NCBI RefSeq assembly: GCF_030412015.1
Contig: NZ_JASNRD010000024.1
Coordinates: forward strand, 4,391 to 65,009
Direction: 5' to 3'
Origin: Massilia sp. YIM B02763
Lineage (GTDB): Bacteria; Pseudomonadota; Gammaproteobacteria; Burkholderiales; Burkholderiaceae_D
DNA: 60,619 nucleotides
Below are positions 25,203 to 33,527 of the stretch, piece after piece (position 1 is the stretch's first letter; each line of letters begins with the position of its first letter). The position numbers and the translations under genes were made by a program. Below the pieces are notes generated by a model. It was not told the origin of the DNA. It did no database searches and worked only from the letters and a program-made list of their open reading frames with translations.

Positions 25203-26563
25203 TGCTGTGTCTCCAACTTGCCGCGTTCGCGGCGGTCCAGTTCCATGGCGCGGCCGCGCGGGGCGGCGGCCGCGAAATAGTTATCCCAGGCCCAGTCCAG
25301 CGTGCGGCTGGACAGTTCGGGGGCGCGGTCCTCGTAGCGCGCCAGGTCGCTCAGCTGGCGCAGCAGGTCGCGCGGATGGCAGGCCAGCAGCGGCACGTCG
25401 CGCTCGCGGTGCAGGCGCAGCAGGTAGTCGAACGCGCCGCCGTCGAACGCCACGCCGGTGCGCGCGCAGGCCTGGCGGAACAGCTGTTCGTATTCGTCGC
25501 GCGACGCCGGCGGCACCTCGATCTTGTAGCCGAGGCGGCGCAGGAAGGCGCCGTCGGACAGGCGCTGCGGCACGAAGTTCGACGAGAACACGACGATCAC
25601 GTCGAACGGCACCTGGAACGTATGGCCCGTGTGCAGCGTCAGGTAGTCGACGTTGCGGTCCATCGGCACGATCCAGCGGTTCATCAGCGCTTCCGGGGTG
25701 CAGCGCTGGCGCCCCAGGTCGTCGATGATGAAGATGCCGTTGTTCGACTTCAGGTGCGGCGGCGCCTGGTACAGCCGGGTGTGCGGGTCGAAGCGCAGGT
25801 CGAGCATCTCGAGCGTCAGTTCGCCGCCGGCCAGCGCGGCCGGACGGCGCACGTCGCGCACCCAGCGCGCGTCCGGGGCGCTGCCGCGGTCGATGCCGGT
25901 CGGCGCCAGTTCGCACACGCCGGCCGGCACGTGCTGCACGCCGTCGAAGAACGGGATCACCTCGCCGTCCACCATCAAGGCGTAGGGCACGGCGATGGCG
26001 CCGGTGAGCAGGTCGCGCAGGCGCTCGGCCAGGTAGGTCTTGCCGCTGCCGGCCAGGCCGTACATGAACAGCGCGCGGCCCGAGTTCATGCCGGCGCCCA
26101 GCTGGGCCAGCACCTGCGGGTTGACGACGATGCCGCTGAACGCGTCCGCCATGGCGGCGCGCGTGACCTGCACGTTGCCCACGCTCTGCGCCGCCACCTG
26201 GGCCGTGTAGGCGGCCAGGGTGACGGGCGCGGGACCGGCGTAGGCATTGCGCGCCAGCGCCGTGGCGGCGCGCGCGCGGCCCGCGTCGGTCAGCTGGTAG
26301 CACAGGTCGGCGTCGGTGCCGCTGCTGCCGACACGCGCGACCTCGCACAGCTTTTCCGCCCGCAGGAAGGTAATCAGGGGGTCGATGACGCCGACGCCGA
26401 GCTTGAGGTGCGAGGCGAGTTCCGGCAGGCGCAGCTGGCCGCGCCGGTGCAGCACCTTGGCCACCAGTTCGACCAGGAACAGGAACGGCAGGCCGGTATC
26501 CTCGACGGTGCGCGGAGCGCGCGCGTCGGCCGGCGCAATCATTGTCTCGCTCACAGCGGCCAT
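25178..26563 (-). CDS. AAA+ ATPase with N-terminal winged-helix domain, Tad-locus accessory
   Basis: A 461-residue protein. About residues 25-95 look like a winged helix (LRLPELASHLKLGVGVIDPLITFLRAEKL pattern). The AAA+ core has Walker A GLAGSGKT (169-176), Walker B GIFIIDD (276-282), sensor-1 in VVFSSNF (about 325-330) and an arginine-rich LRRLGYKIEV region. Such MoxR/ClpX-like ATPases are not part of the classical tad set, yet this one is embedded between tadV and rcpC with overlaps on both sides. Its job is unknown; remodelling of the platform or control of pilin genes are options. Starts at 26563 and 26542 are both possible. Confidence 0.8.
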   Translation of the reverse strand: MAAVSETMIAPADARAPRTVEDTGLPFLFLVELVAKVLHRRGQLRLPELASHLKLGVGVIDPLITFLRAEKLCEVARVGSSGTDADLCYQLTDAGRARAATALARNAYAGPAPVTLAAYTAQVAAQSVGNVQVTRAAMADAFSGIVVNPQVLAQLGAGMNSGRALFMYGLAGSGKTYLAERLRDLLTGAIAVPYALMVDGEVIPFFDGVQHVPAGVCELAPTGIDRGSAPDARWVRDVRRPAALAGGELTLEMLDLRFDPHTRLYQAPPHLKSNNGIFIIDDLGRQRCTPEALMNRWIVPMDRNVDYLTLHTGHTFQVPFDVIVVFSSNFVPQRLSDGAFLRRLGYKIEVPPASRDEYEQLFRQACARTGVAFDGGAFDYLLRLHRERDVPLLACHPRDLLRQLSDLARYEDRAPELSSRTLDWAWDNYFAAAAPRGRAMELDRRERGKLETQQCEIREPS

Positions 26564-27105
26564 TCTCCAAGCAGTTGCACCCACGCCAGGCAGGCCCCGG
26601 TGCCGGCCGCGATCGCCACCGCGTACGGCAGGCGGCCGCTGGCCGGCGCGGCCGGCGCGACGGCCGGCGTCATGAAGCCGGCCAGCGCCGACATCCCGCC
26701 GTGCACCATCATCTGGCGCGTATTGCCCAGCAGGCGGCGCAGGCTGCCCTGCCACGCGGCGACCAGCAGGGCCAGCACCCCGCCGGCGAGCAGCGTGGCC
26801 AGCGCCACCGCCGCCACCTGGCCGGCACCCACGAAGGCGCCAACCATCGCCAGCAGCTTGACGTCGCCCGCGCCCATCAGGCGCAGCACGTACATCGGCA
26901 TCAGGATGGCCAGGCCGAGGCCCAGGCCGCCCAGCGCCGACGCGATCCCCGATCCGCCCAGCGCGGCCGGCAGCAGCGCGTGCAGCGCCAGCGCGGCCAG
27001 CATGCCGGGGAACACCACGGCATTCGGGATACGGCGTGCTGCCACATCATGCCAAACGGCCACGGCCAGCAGCGCACACAAGAGGATCAGGGGAATCGAG
27101 GTCAA
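26551..27105 (-). CDS. tadV: Prepilin peptidase TadV (CpaA)
   Basis: A 184-residue membrane protease of the A24 family that removes the leader of Flp pilin and TadE/F pseudopilins. It has about six hydrophobic segments. The first catalytic aspartate is in VAVWHDVAARRIPN (D20) and the second in MGAGDVKLLAM (D79). The start appears to be TTG at 27105, with GGAG five bases before it and no upstream in-frame ATG. Lacks the N-terminal methyltransferase-type domain of PilD, as expected for TadV. Confidence 0.9.
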   Translation of the reverse strand: MTSIPLILLCALLAVAVWHDVAARRIPNAVVFPGMLAALALHALLPAALGGSGIASALGGLGLGLAILMPMYVLRLMGAGDVKLLAMVGAFVGAGQVAAVALATLLAGGVLALLVAAWQGSLRRLLGNTRQMMVHGGMSALAGFMTPAVAPAAPASGRLPYAVAIAAGTGACLAWVQLLGEWPL

Positions 27106-27116
27106 GATGGCTCCGT

Positions 27117-27153
27117 AGAAAACAAAAGTCCGGAACGAGGGGGCGTTCCGGAC
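27117..27153 (-). terminator. Terminator between flp and the tad assembly genes
   Basis: A 9-bp perfect stem GTCCGGAAC / GTTCCGGAC with an eight-base loop, followed on the minus strand by TTTTGTTTTC. It lies behind the pilin gene and before tadV, so partial read-through would give much more pilin than machinery. Confidence 0.8.
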
Positions 27154-27184
27154 CGGGATGCGCCGGTCCGGCGCAGCGCTGCGA

Positions 27185-27358
27185 TTACGCAGCCGGCATC
27201 ACGATCTTCTTGGCGATACCCTCGAAGACGGCCTTGATGTTGCCACCCAGGGTCGTCACGACGCCGACGATCACGGCGGCGATCAGGGCGGCGATCAGGG
27301 CGTATTCGATTGCGGTGACGCCGTCTTCTTCGCGGATGAAGTTTTTGATGAAGTTCAT
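27185..27358 (-). CDS. flp: Flp major pilin precursor
   Basis: A 57-residue pilin. The short leader MNFIKNFIREEDG ends at the G13|V14 processing site, and the mature part begins VTAIEYALIAALIA with the E5-Y6 pair that defines Flp pilins. A hydrophobic helix and a short lysine-containing tail follow. It will be cut by TadV and polymerised into adhesive Tad pili. AAAGGA lies before the ATG at 27358. First gene of the leftward Tad unit, with a terminator behind it. Confidence 0.96.
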   Translation of the reverse strand: MNFIKNFIREEDGVTAIEYALIAALIAAVIVGVVTTLGGNIKAVFEGIAKKIVMPAA

Positions 27359-27395
27359 GATGTTCCTTTAATAATTAACGAAATTGATTGTTTGT

Positions 27396-27530
27396 TTAGC
27401 TGCTCGTCCATGCGGCGAGTACCGCGATCAAACCGACAACAGCGACCAGCACGCCGAGAACGAGGTACGCGGTAGCGGGCGTCCCGCTCCTTTCGTACTG
27501 TAGTTCCGGGTTATCTTCCTTGTCGTACAC
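27396..27530 (-). CDS. Small single-span membrane protein, 44 residues
   Basis: A frame with GTG start at 27530 and a good AGGAG site five bases before. It has a polar N-terminus (YDKEDNPELQYER) and one membrane helix (about residues 20-41, rich in V, L and A). It lies 37 bases upstream of the pilin gene and is probably cotranscribed. Not recognised. It could be a small accessory of the Tad system. Confidence 0.5.
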   Translation of the reverse strand: MYDKEDNPELQYERSGTPATAYLVLGVLVAVVGLIAVLAAWTSS

Positions 27531-27706
27531 GTTCGCTCCTGTCGTCAGCGCCGGACCGCATGTTTCGTTGCGCAGCGCATGAGTTGAACTATACGGATTT
27601 GCGGGTTTCGTCACATCCGGCAAATATCACTTTTTGCGTGGGAGCTGTTGCCGTGACGGGGCGGGACAAATGTACTAGGCGCCTGTCGGAGGGCGCCGAC
27701 GCCAGC

Positions 27707-27792
27707 CCGTCGCCCCTGCGCAGGCAGGGTCGACGTTTCATGCGCAGTGGGGAGGCTTGCAAAATCGGGTCCCTGCCTGCGCAGGGACGACG
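27707..27792. repeat. REP/BIME-like palindromic repeat, copy C
   Basis: The left arm (27707-27729) and the right arm (27768-27792) share the CCCTGCGCAGGCAGGG core with copies A and B. The spacer contains GAGGCTTGCAAAAT, close to the CTTGCAAATT of copy A. It sits directly behind the response regulator stop. The rest of the gap 27531-27794 holds no gene. Confidence 0.7.
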
Positions 27793-27794
27793 GA

Positions 27795-28451
27795 TCACGA
27801 GAGCCCGTGCCTGGTGGCGTAGACGTAGAGCTCGAGGCGGTTGGCCACGCCCAGCTTCTGGTAGATGGTGGTGAGGTGGTTGCGCAGGGTGCGCTCGGAA
27901 ATGAAGATGCGCTCGGCCAGGTCCTTGTTCATGGCGCCCTTGCCCTGCACGATCAGGGAGATCACCTCCCGTTCGCGGGCGGTCAGCGCGGCGATGCGCT
28001 GGGCTTCCGGGTCGGCCTTCGGTGCCGGCGCCACGATCTGGCCCAGCAGCGCCTGCATCAGCGACTGGTCCAGCCACAGCTCTCCGGCGAATACCTTGCG
28101 GATCGCGGCCAGCACGTCCTCGGTGGGCGCCTCCTTGCTGACCACGCCGCGCGCACCCAGCTTGACGGCGCAGGCGAGCGTGGCCTGGTCGCGGTTGGCG
28201 GACAGGATCACCACGCGCGTGCTGCCGTTCGCCACCAGCGCGGGCAGGAAGTCGAGCGAGCTGCTGCCCTTGAGGTCGAGGTCGAGCACGACGATGTCGG
28301 GCGCCAGCTCCGCGCACAGGCGCGTCGCCTGCTCGCAGTCGCTGGCGCTGCCCACCAGTTCGAACGGCGGGCCCTCGGCCTGGATCAGGCGCTCCAGACC
28401 CCACAGCATGGTCTTGTGGTCATCCACCAGCAGGATGCGGATGGTCGTCAT
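27795..28451 (-). CDS. NarL/LuxR-type response regulator
   Basis: A 218-residue regulator: receiver domain (1-120) with acidic pocket D10-D11, phospho-acceptor D57 (VVLDLDLKG) and K105, then a LuxR-type helix-turn-helix (about 150-215, LTAREREVISLIVQGKG). It is 30 bases downstream of its histidine kinase and lies between the two halves of the Tad locus, so it is likely to regulate pilus genes. GGAGAGG precedes the ATG at 28451. Confidence 0.93.
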   Translation of the reverse strand: MTTIRILLVDDHKTMLWGLERLIQAEGPPFELVGSASDCEQATRLCAELAPDIVVLDLDLKGSSSLDFLPALVANGSTRVVILSANRDQATLACAVKLGARGVVSKEAPTEDVLAAIRKVFAGELWLDQSLMQALLGQIVAPAPKADPEAQRIAALTAREREVISLIVQGKGAMNKDLAERIFISERTLRNHLTTIYQKLGVANRLELYVYATRHGLS

Positions 28452-28481
28452 GTCCTCTCCTTGTCGTTCTTGGTCGTCATC

Positions 28482-30194
28482 TCAGATCGGCACGCGGATG
28501 TGCAGCCGCGTGCCCTGCTCCGTCGCCGCGACGTCGAGCGTGCCGCCCAGTCCCTGCACGCGTTCGGCGATCGAGACGGGCACGAAGGCCGCCGGCGCGC
28601 CGTGCCCGTCGGGCGGGTTGGCGATGACGATCGCGAGCTGGCCCTCCTCCTCCTTCAGCGTCACCGTCGCCTGCCTGGCGCGGGTGTGCTTGCAGATGTT
28701 GTTGACGCCTTCGGTGACGACCTGGAACACCTGGGCCGCCATGCGGTCGTTGATGGCCGGCGTGCCCTGCGCGTCGAGCGTCACGTCGACGTCGTAGAAG
28801 GTGCGCACCTTGTCGATCTGGCGGCGCAGCGCGACCTGCAGTTCCGGTTCCTGCTGGCGCCCGCTCTTGAACTGGTGGGCGAAGCGGCGCATGTCGGTCA
28901 CGACGTCCGAGCACATGTCGACCAGGCGCTCCAGTTCCGGCGCCACCGGATTGTCGGCGCCGGCCTGGTTGCGGATCGCCGCCACCGCGTGGCGCAGGCC
29001 GATGTAGGGCTGGATCGTGCTGTCGTGCAGGTCGCGCGCGATGGTCTGGCGCTCGCGGAAGGCCGCCTCGGACGCCAGCCGGTCGAGCAGCTCGATGGTC
29101 TCGATGACGGGGAAGGCCTGCTGCACGATATGGTTCAGGAACGAGGCGTCGTTGCGCCGCAGGCGCTCGTTCGCCGTGACGAAGATGCGCCCGCTGCCCT
29201 TGCGCAGCGGCAGCGACACGGCGATGAAGGAACGGGCATCGAGCAGGTCGGCGACGGCGGCGCAGCCGGACGGGTCGATCGCGGTCCATGCCGTGGCGCC
29301 GGACGCCAGCTGGACGGCCGGCGCGCGGTCCGGCCCGAACAGGCGCGCGGGAACGCGGTACAGCACGGCCGCGCCACCCTCCAGGTCCAGCAGCGGCTCA
29401 ACGGCCGCCGCGGCGACGCGGCTGCGCACGATGGCGCGGCCGTGGCTGGGGTGCCGCACGGTGGTCAGCATCCAGTCGTCGCCGTCCTGGGTCAGCAGTA
29501 CGCAGGTCGTGCCGCCATAGAAGCGCAGGATCTTTTCCATCAGCGAGTCGAGCGTGTGCTGCACGCCGAAGCGCGGGTTCGACAAGCGGCTGACGTCGCG
29601 CAGCAGCGCCAGGCGGCGGCGCTGCTCCACCGCCAGGCCGCCCCAGAACGCGATCATGTAGCCCAGCGCCAGCACGAACGTGGCGCGCAGCAGCAGCAGG
29701 TGCAGCACGACGGCGCTGCGTCCGGCGAACACCGCGGCCGTGACGACGATGGCCGAGCCGAGCGTCAGCTTCGCGCCCGTGTCGAAGCCGTGGCGGAACG
29801 AGGCAGCCAGGATCGCGAAAAAGATGAACGCAACGAAGGGACTGGAGGCGCCGCCGCTGGCCCACACCATCAGGCCGTACCAGCCCAGGTCGACCCAGTA
29901 CATGGCGGGCCCGTGCCAGAAGCCGGCGCGGTAATGGGCGATCACGAGCAGCGTCAGGCTGTGCAGCGTGTAGGCGGCGAAGATCAGCCACGACCAGCGG
30001 CCGGTGAGCACGACGCCGGAGCCGATGTACAGCGTGAGCAATGCGGACACGGCGAGCAGCAGGCGCATGCCGAACACCATCCACACTTCGGCGCCGGGTG
30101 GTGCAATACGGGTTGCGATGGCGCTGGGGCCGTCGAGGGAAGTAGCGGGTTTCTTAAGCGATGCAGTCAAAGCGATGCTGTCAATCCAACTCAT
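28482..30194 (-). CDS. Sensor histidine kinase, NarX/DesK type (HisKA_3)
   Basis: A 570-residue membrane kinase, partner of the adjacent response regulator. Five to six N-terminal helices (about 40-190) form an integral sensor region. A GAF-like region (about 210-365) follows. The phospho-acceptor histidine is in RQTIARDLHDSTIQPYIG (about residue 397), and a HATPase_c domain closes the protein (EGVNNICKHTRA, LGGTLDVAATEQGTRLHIRVP). The start is uncertain: the ATG at 30194 is used, but a GTG at 30224 would add ten residues. It is divergent from the tadE-type gene, with only about 115 bases between. Confidence 0.9.
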   Translation of the reverse strand: MSWIDSIALTASLKKPATSLDGPSAIATRIAPPGAEVWMVFGMRLLLAVSALLTLYIGSGVVLTGRWSWLIFAAYTLHSLTLLVIAHYRAGFWHGPAMYWVDLGWYGLMVWASGGASSPFVAFIFFAILAASFRHGFDTGAKLTLGSAIVVTAAVFAGRSAVVLHLLLLRATFVLALGYMIAFWGGLAVEQRRRLALLRDVSRLSNPRFGVQHTLDSLMEKILRFYGGTTCVLLTQDGDDWMLTTVRHPSHGRAIVRSRVAAAAVEPLLDLEGGAAVLYRVPARLFGPDRAPAVQLASGATAWTAIDPSGCAAVADLLDARSFIAVSLPLRKGSGRIFVTANERLRRNDASFLNHIVQQAFPVIETIELLDRLASEAAFRERQTIARDLHDSTIQPYIGLRHAVAAIRNQAGADNPVAPELERLVDMCSDVVTDMRRFAHQFKSGRQQEPELQVALRRQIDKVRTFYDVDVTLDAQGTPAINDRMAAQVFQVVTEGVNNICKHTRARQATVTLKEEEGQLAIVIANPPDGHGAPAAFVPVSIAERVQGLGGTLDVAATEQGTRLHIRVPI

Positions 30195-30308
30195 GTTGTT
30201 CGGGGCAGACACTATCCGTGACACTTACTCAAGATTCGACCGGAGCGTAATTCTTGCCCTGTAGAATCAGCAAAATCTTACACCATATGCCGCGTAGAAA
30301 CGGTAAAG

Positions 30309-30779
30309 ATGATAAACAAGACAAAATTTCGCCGTCAGTCCGGTGCGACAATCGTCGAAATGGCGATCGTCGCGCCTGTCGTGCTGCTCGTCCTCCTGTC
30401 GCTGCTCGAACTCAGCCTGATGTTCTTCTCGACGTTGACGATGCAGTACGCGATCCGGGAAGGCGGGCGCTTTGCCCTTACCGGCCAGACCAGCCTCGAT
30501 CCGGCTGTCGCCAGCCAGCGTTACAGCGCGGTCATCCAGAAAATCAAGAACAACTCGATGGGCTTCTACGACAAGCTCGGCACGACCATTTCCGTCAACG
30601 GCACCAAATACACGACGTCGACGTACAGCAATGCCATGTTCGGCAACGCCGGCGACATCATCGTGATGCGCCTCGACTGCGACTGGAAAGTCACGACGCC
30701 GCTGCTGGCCGCATTCTTTACTGACGGCAAATACCATTTCGCCGTCGCGACCGTCATGCGCAACGAGTTCTTCTTCTGA
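30309..30779 (+). CDS. tadE: TadE-like pseudopilin
   Basis: A 156-residue minor pilin. A short basic leader and processing-type motif (RQSGATIVEMAIVAP) lead into one long hydrophobic helix. The C-terminal part is soluble and has one cysteine (C124). TadE-like proteins are cut by TadV and needed for Flp pilus formation. First of three rightward genes (gaps of two and one bases). The ribosome site is weak (GGTAAAG). Confidence 0.88.
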   Translation: MINKTKFRRQSGATIVEMAIVAPVVLLVLLSLLELSLMFFSTLTMQYAIREGGRFALTGQTSLDPAVASQRYSAVIQKIKNNSMGFYDKLGTTISVNGTKYTTSTYSNAMFGNAGDIIVMRLDCDWKVTTPLLAAFFTDGKYHFAVATVMRNEFFF

Positions 30780-30781
30780 CC

Positions 30782-31387
30782 ATGTTTTATCATTTACGCC
30801 AGCGCGGCGTCGCCGCGGTCGAATTTGCCCTGCTGCTGCCGATCCTGATGATCCTGCTGTTCGGCATGATCGATGCGGGACGCGCCCTGCAGGCCAATAC
30901 CATCATGGTCAACCTCGGCCGCGAAGGGGCCAATCTGGTTGCGCGCGGCAACGTCGACCTGGCCAGCAGCAGCCAGGACGTCATGTACGCCCTGATGGCG
31001 AGCGCCCCGCCGCTCAACGTCAAGCAGCAGGGAATGATCTACATCACGCGCGTCATGGGGGTGGTCAGCAACGGCGTTTCCAGGAGCGTCGTGCTGGACC
31101 AGTACCGCTGGGACGACGCGGCCCGCAACCTCGGCTACCGGGCCAGCAAGTACGGCCCGGGCAGCAAGGTGTATAGCTGTGGCGCCTGGAGCAACGGCGC
31201 CTGTACCTCGATCAGCAGCACGTCGCGCCCGGCGACGTCGATCATGAGCGGCCAGCTGGACGACGGCGAGATCGTGTTCGTCGTGGAGACCTGGTACCGC
31301 TACGACATGCTGACGGCCGGCACCGCCACCAGCTTCTTCGGCCTGCCCGTGTTCGGCCCCGACCTGTATTCGATGACGATCTTCTGA
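30782..31387 (+). CDS. tadF: TadE/TadF family pseudopilin
   Basis: A 201-residue minor pilin with the motif QRGVAAVEFALLLPILMILLFG near the N-terminus: processing site, conserved glutamate and hydrophobic helix. The C-terminal domain contains two cysteines (CGAW, ACTS) likely to form a disulfide. It begins two bases after the tadE stop. The assignment as TadF rather than a second TadE is by position. Confidence 0.85.
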   Translation: MFYHLRQRGVAAVEFALLLPILMILLFGMIDAGRALQANTIMVNLGREGANLVARGNVDLASSSQDVMYALMASAPPLNVKQQGMIYITRVMGVVSNGVSRSVVLDQYRWDDAARNLGYRASKYGPGSKVYSCGAWSNGACTSISSTSRPATSIMSGQLDDGEIVFVVETWYRYDMLTAGTATSFFGLPVFGPDLYSMTIF

Positions 31388-31388
31388 C

Positions 31389-32774
31389 ATGCACCAGCGC
31401 TACCCCACTCCCCGCCGTCAGGGCGGCGCCGTCGCCATCATGGTGGCCATCTCGATGGTCGTGCTGCTCGGCGCCGTCGGCCTCGTCGTCGATGCCGGCC
31501 TGGCCTACTTGGTCAAGGCGCGCCTGAACGCCGCCGTCGACTCGGCCGCCCTGGCGGGAGCCCGCGCCGTCACGGACGGCAGCACCCAGGCCGCCCAGAT
31601 CGCCAGCGCGCAGGCGGCGGCCGCGACCTTCTTCGCGGCCAACATTCCGACGAGCTATATGTTCTCGAAGCCGAAGCTGCTCAGCACGAACGTCACTTTC
31701 AACGGCGGCCGCGCCACCATCGACGTCACGGCGGAGGCGCCGCTGGCGGTGTCCTTCATGCAGGTGCTGGGCTTCACGAGCCTGAAGCCGGTGGCGTATG
31801 CGCAGACGATCCGCAACGACCTCGACATGGCGTTGGTCATCGATACGTCGGGCTCGCTGAAGTCCGTGGGCAACACCGTAAAGGCATCGACAAAGACCTT
31901 TCTGAACAAGTTCAACAGCAGCCAGGATCGGGTGTCCCTGATCCATTTCTCCAGTGGTGCGGAGGTCGACAACCCGATCAACACAAGCGCACGGGGCTTC
32001 ACCCGCACATCGATGAGCACGAACATCGACGCATTCCAATTTGAAGGCGGAACAAATTCCTCCGAAGGCATGTGGAACGCCCGAAACCAGCTGAATTTGA
32101 TTCCATCCAACAACCGCTCCGTCATGCGCGTGATCGTGTTCTTCTCGGACGGGGTGCCGACTTCGTTTTCGTCATCGTTCACGTTCAATCCAGGCTACAA
32201 CTGCTCGAAGGTCGGCGCCATCGATACATCGCCGCCCAACCAGTACGGCGGATACAGCGGTCTATTTCCGGTGACCGAAACTTATGGAACAGTTATGAGC
32301 GGTTGCACGGCGAGCCGAGTACAAACCACTTACACGTATTTCGGCTCCACCTCGCAAGCGGTTTCCAACATCAAGCGCATGCCCGATGCGTACAACGCCC
32401 ATCCCGACACCGTGACCTATCCGCTGCTCACCGACACGCCCCGTCAAGTGACGACGACCGACCTCACGAACATCAGCGTCGGCCTCACCAATATCAGCCG
32501 CGTCGCGCGCAACCTCCCCGAGGCGATGGCCGCCCAGTCGCGCGCGGAAGGCGTCTACGTGTTCACGCTGGGCCTCGGCAGCGACCTGAAGAAAACCATC
32601 GATGGCGAGATCGGCGAGGATTTCCTCAAGTGCATGGCCAACGTACCCGACGCGCCGGCGCGTTGCTACAAGCCGAACCAGCCCGTGGGCATGTACTGCT
32701 ACGCCGCCACCGAAGCGGACCTGACGCCCTGCTTCTCGCGCCTGGCCACGGCCATCCTGCGCATCACGAAGTAA
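31389..32774 (+). CDS. tadG: TadG-like pilus protein with von Willebrand factor A domain
   Basis: A 461-residue protein. An N-terminal Tad-like helix (GGAVAIMVAISMVVLLGAVG) is followed by the Putative_TadG region (ALAGARAVTDG). A VWA domain from about residue 145 has the metal-site motif DTSGS (VIDTSGSLK) and a second threonine/aspartate loop (FFSDGVP). Several cysteines near the C-terminus may pair. VWA-containing TadG proteins anchor the pilus or bind surfaces. Base composition drops slightly between 31850 and 32350. Last gene of the rightward Tad unit. Confidence 0.88.
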   Translation: MHQRYPTPRRQGGAVAIMVAISMVVLLGAVGLVVDAGLAYLVKARLNAAVDSAALAGARAVTDGSTQAAQIASAQAAAATFFAANIPTSYMFSKPKLLSTNVTFNGGRATIDVTAEAPLAVSFMQVLGFTSLKPVAYAQTIRNDLDMALVIDTSGSLKSVGNTVKASTKTFLNKFNSSQDRVSLIHFSSGAEVDNPINTSARGFTRTSMSTNIDAFQFEGGTNSSEGMWNARNQLNLIPSNNRSVMRVIVFFSDGVPTSFSSSFTFNPGYNCSKVGAIDTSPPNQYGGYSGLFPVTETYGTVMSGCTASRVQTTYTYFGSTSQAVSNIKRMPDAYNAHPDTVTYPLLTDTPRQVTTTDLTNISVGLTNISRVARNLPEAMAAQSRAEGVYVFTLGLGSDLKKTIDGEIGEDFLKCMANVPDAPARCYKPNQPVGMYCYAATEADLTPCFSRLATAILRITK

Positions 32775-32887
32775 GCCGCACCGGCTTTACTGCCGAGTCG
32801 CATTTCCGTGACAGCGGACGCGTGCGTCATTACGTGCGCCGCGTCCGGTGCTAATCTGGCCGATGCATCCACTACGGGAGCATCGCC

Positions 32888-33463
32888 ATGCGCACACCCC
32901 TGCTTGCCGCCTTGTTTGGCGCCATCGCCCTGCCGGCGTACGCCGAGCCCACGACCTGGCAATTCACGTACACCGGCTTCTTCTCGACGGTCGACATCAG
33001 CTATCGCGACGAGACCACGCACACCGAAGCCTTCCTTCCGGACTACACCATCTACGGCAGCTTCACGGGATCCGATGCGGATGCGGACGGTATCGTCGCG
33101 CTGTCCGAACTCACCGGCTTCAGCCTGCGCGGCGAAGACTACTTCGACTGCATGGACAATCCGAGCCCCTACCGCCGCTGCAGCCTGTCGACGTTCAGCT
33201 ACGCCGAGGATGGCACGCTGGCGTTTTCGGCAGGCGTCAGCGGCAATGACGAATACTACTCCGGCTGGAGCAGCGCCGTGACGAGCGGTTTGCAGGCCTC
33301 GTCGTATTCGTACGGCCAGTTCAGTGAAGAGCGTTACCGCTATTACTGGACCGACCAGACCCGGTTCGACATCGTGCCTGCTCCCGTGCCGGAACCGGGC
33401 GGGGCCGCCATGGCGGCCGCCGGCGTGCTGCTGCTGGCCTGGCGCCGGCGCCGACAGTCCTGA
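32888..33463 (+). CDS. PEP-CTERM sorting domain protein
   Basis: A 191-residue exported protein with a signal peptide (about 1-19, ending PAYA). The mature region is rich in Tyr, Ser and Asp. The C-terminal tag is VPEPGG, a hydrophobic helix and an RRRRQS tail. Exosortase-type enzymes process such proteins and link them to exopolysaccharide (family knowledge), but no exosortase gene is in the window. GGGAG lies before the ATG at 32888. The mature domain is not recognised. Confidence 0.87.
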   Translation: MRTPLLAALFGAIALPAYAEPTTWQFTYTGFFSTVDISYRDETTHTEAFLPDYTIYGSFTGSDADADGIVALSELTGFSLRGEDYFDCMDNPSPYRRCSLSTFSYAEDGTLAFSAGVSGNDEYYSGWSSAVTSGLQASSYSYGQFSEERYRYYWTDQTRFDIVPAPVPEPGGAAMAAAGVLLLAWRRRRQS

Positions 33464-33527
33464 GGGATGCGCGAGGCGCCGGCGAAAACGCCCCGGGTGG
33501 ATGGCTGTCGCTTACAATGCGCAGCCA

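Noticed and set aside
27747..30221. An 824-codon open frame on the plus strand
   Set aside because: Antisense to the response regulator and histidine kinase. No domain is recognisable.
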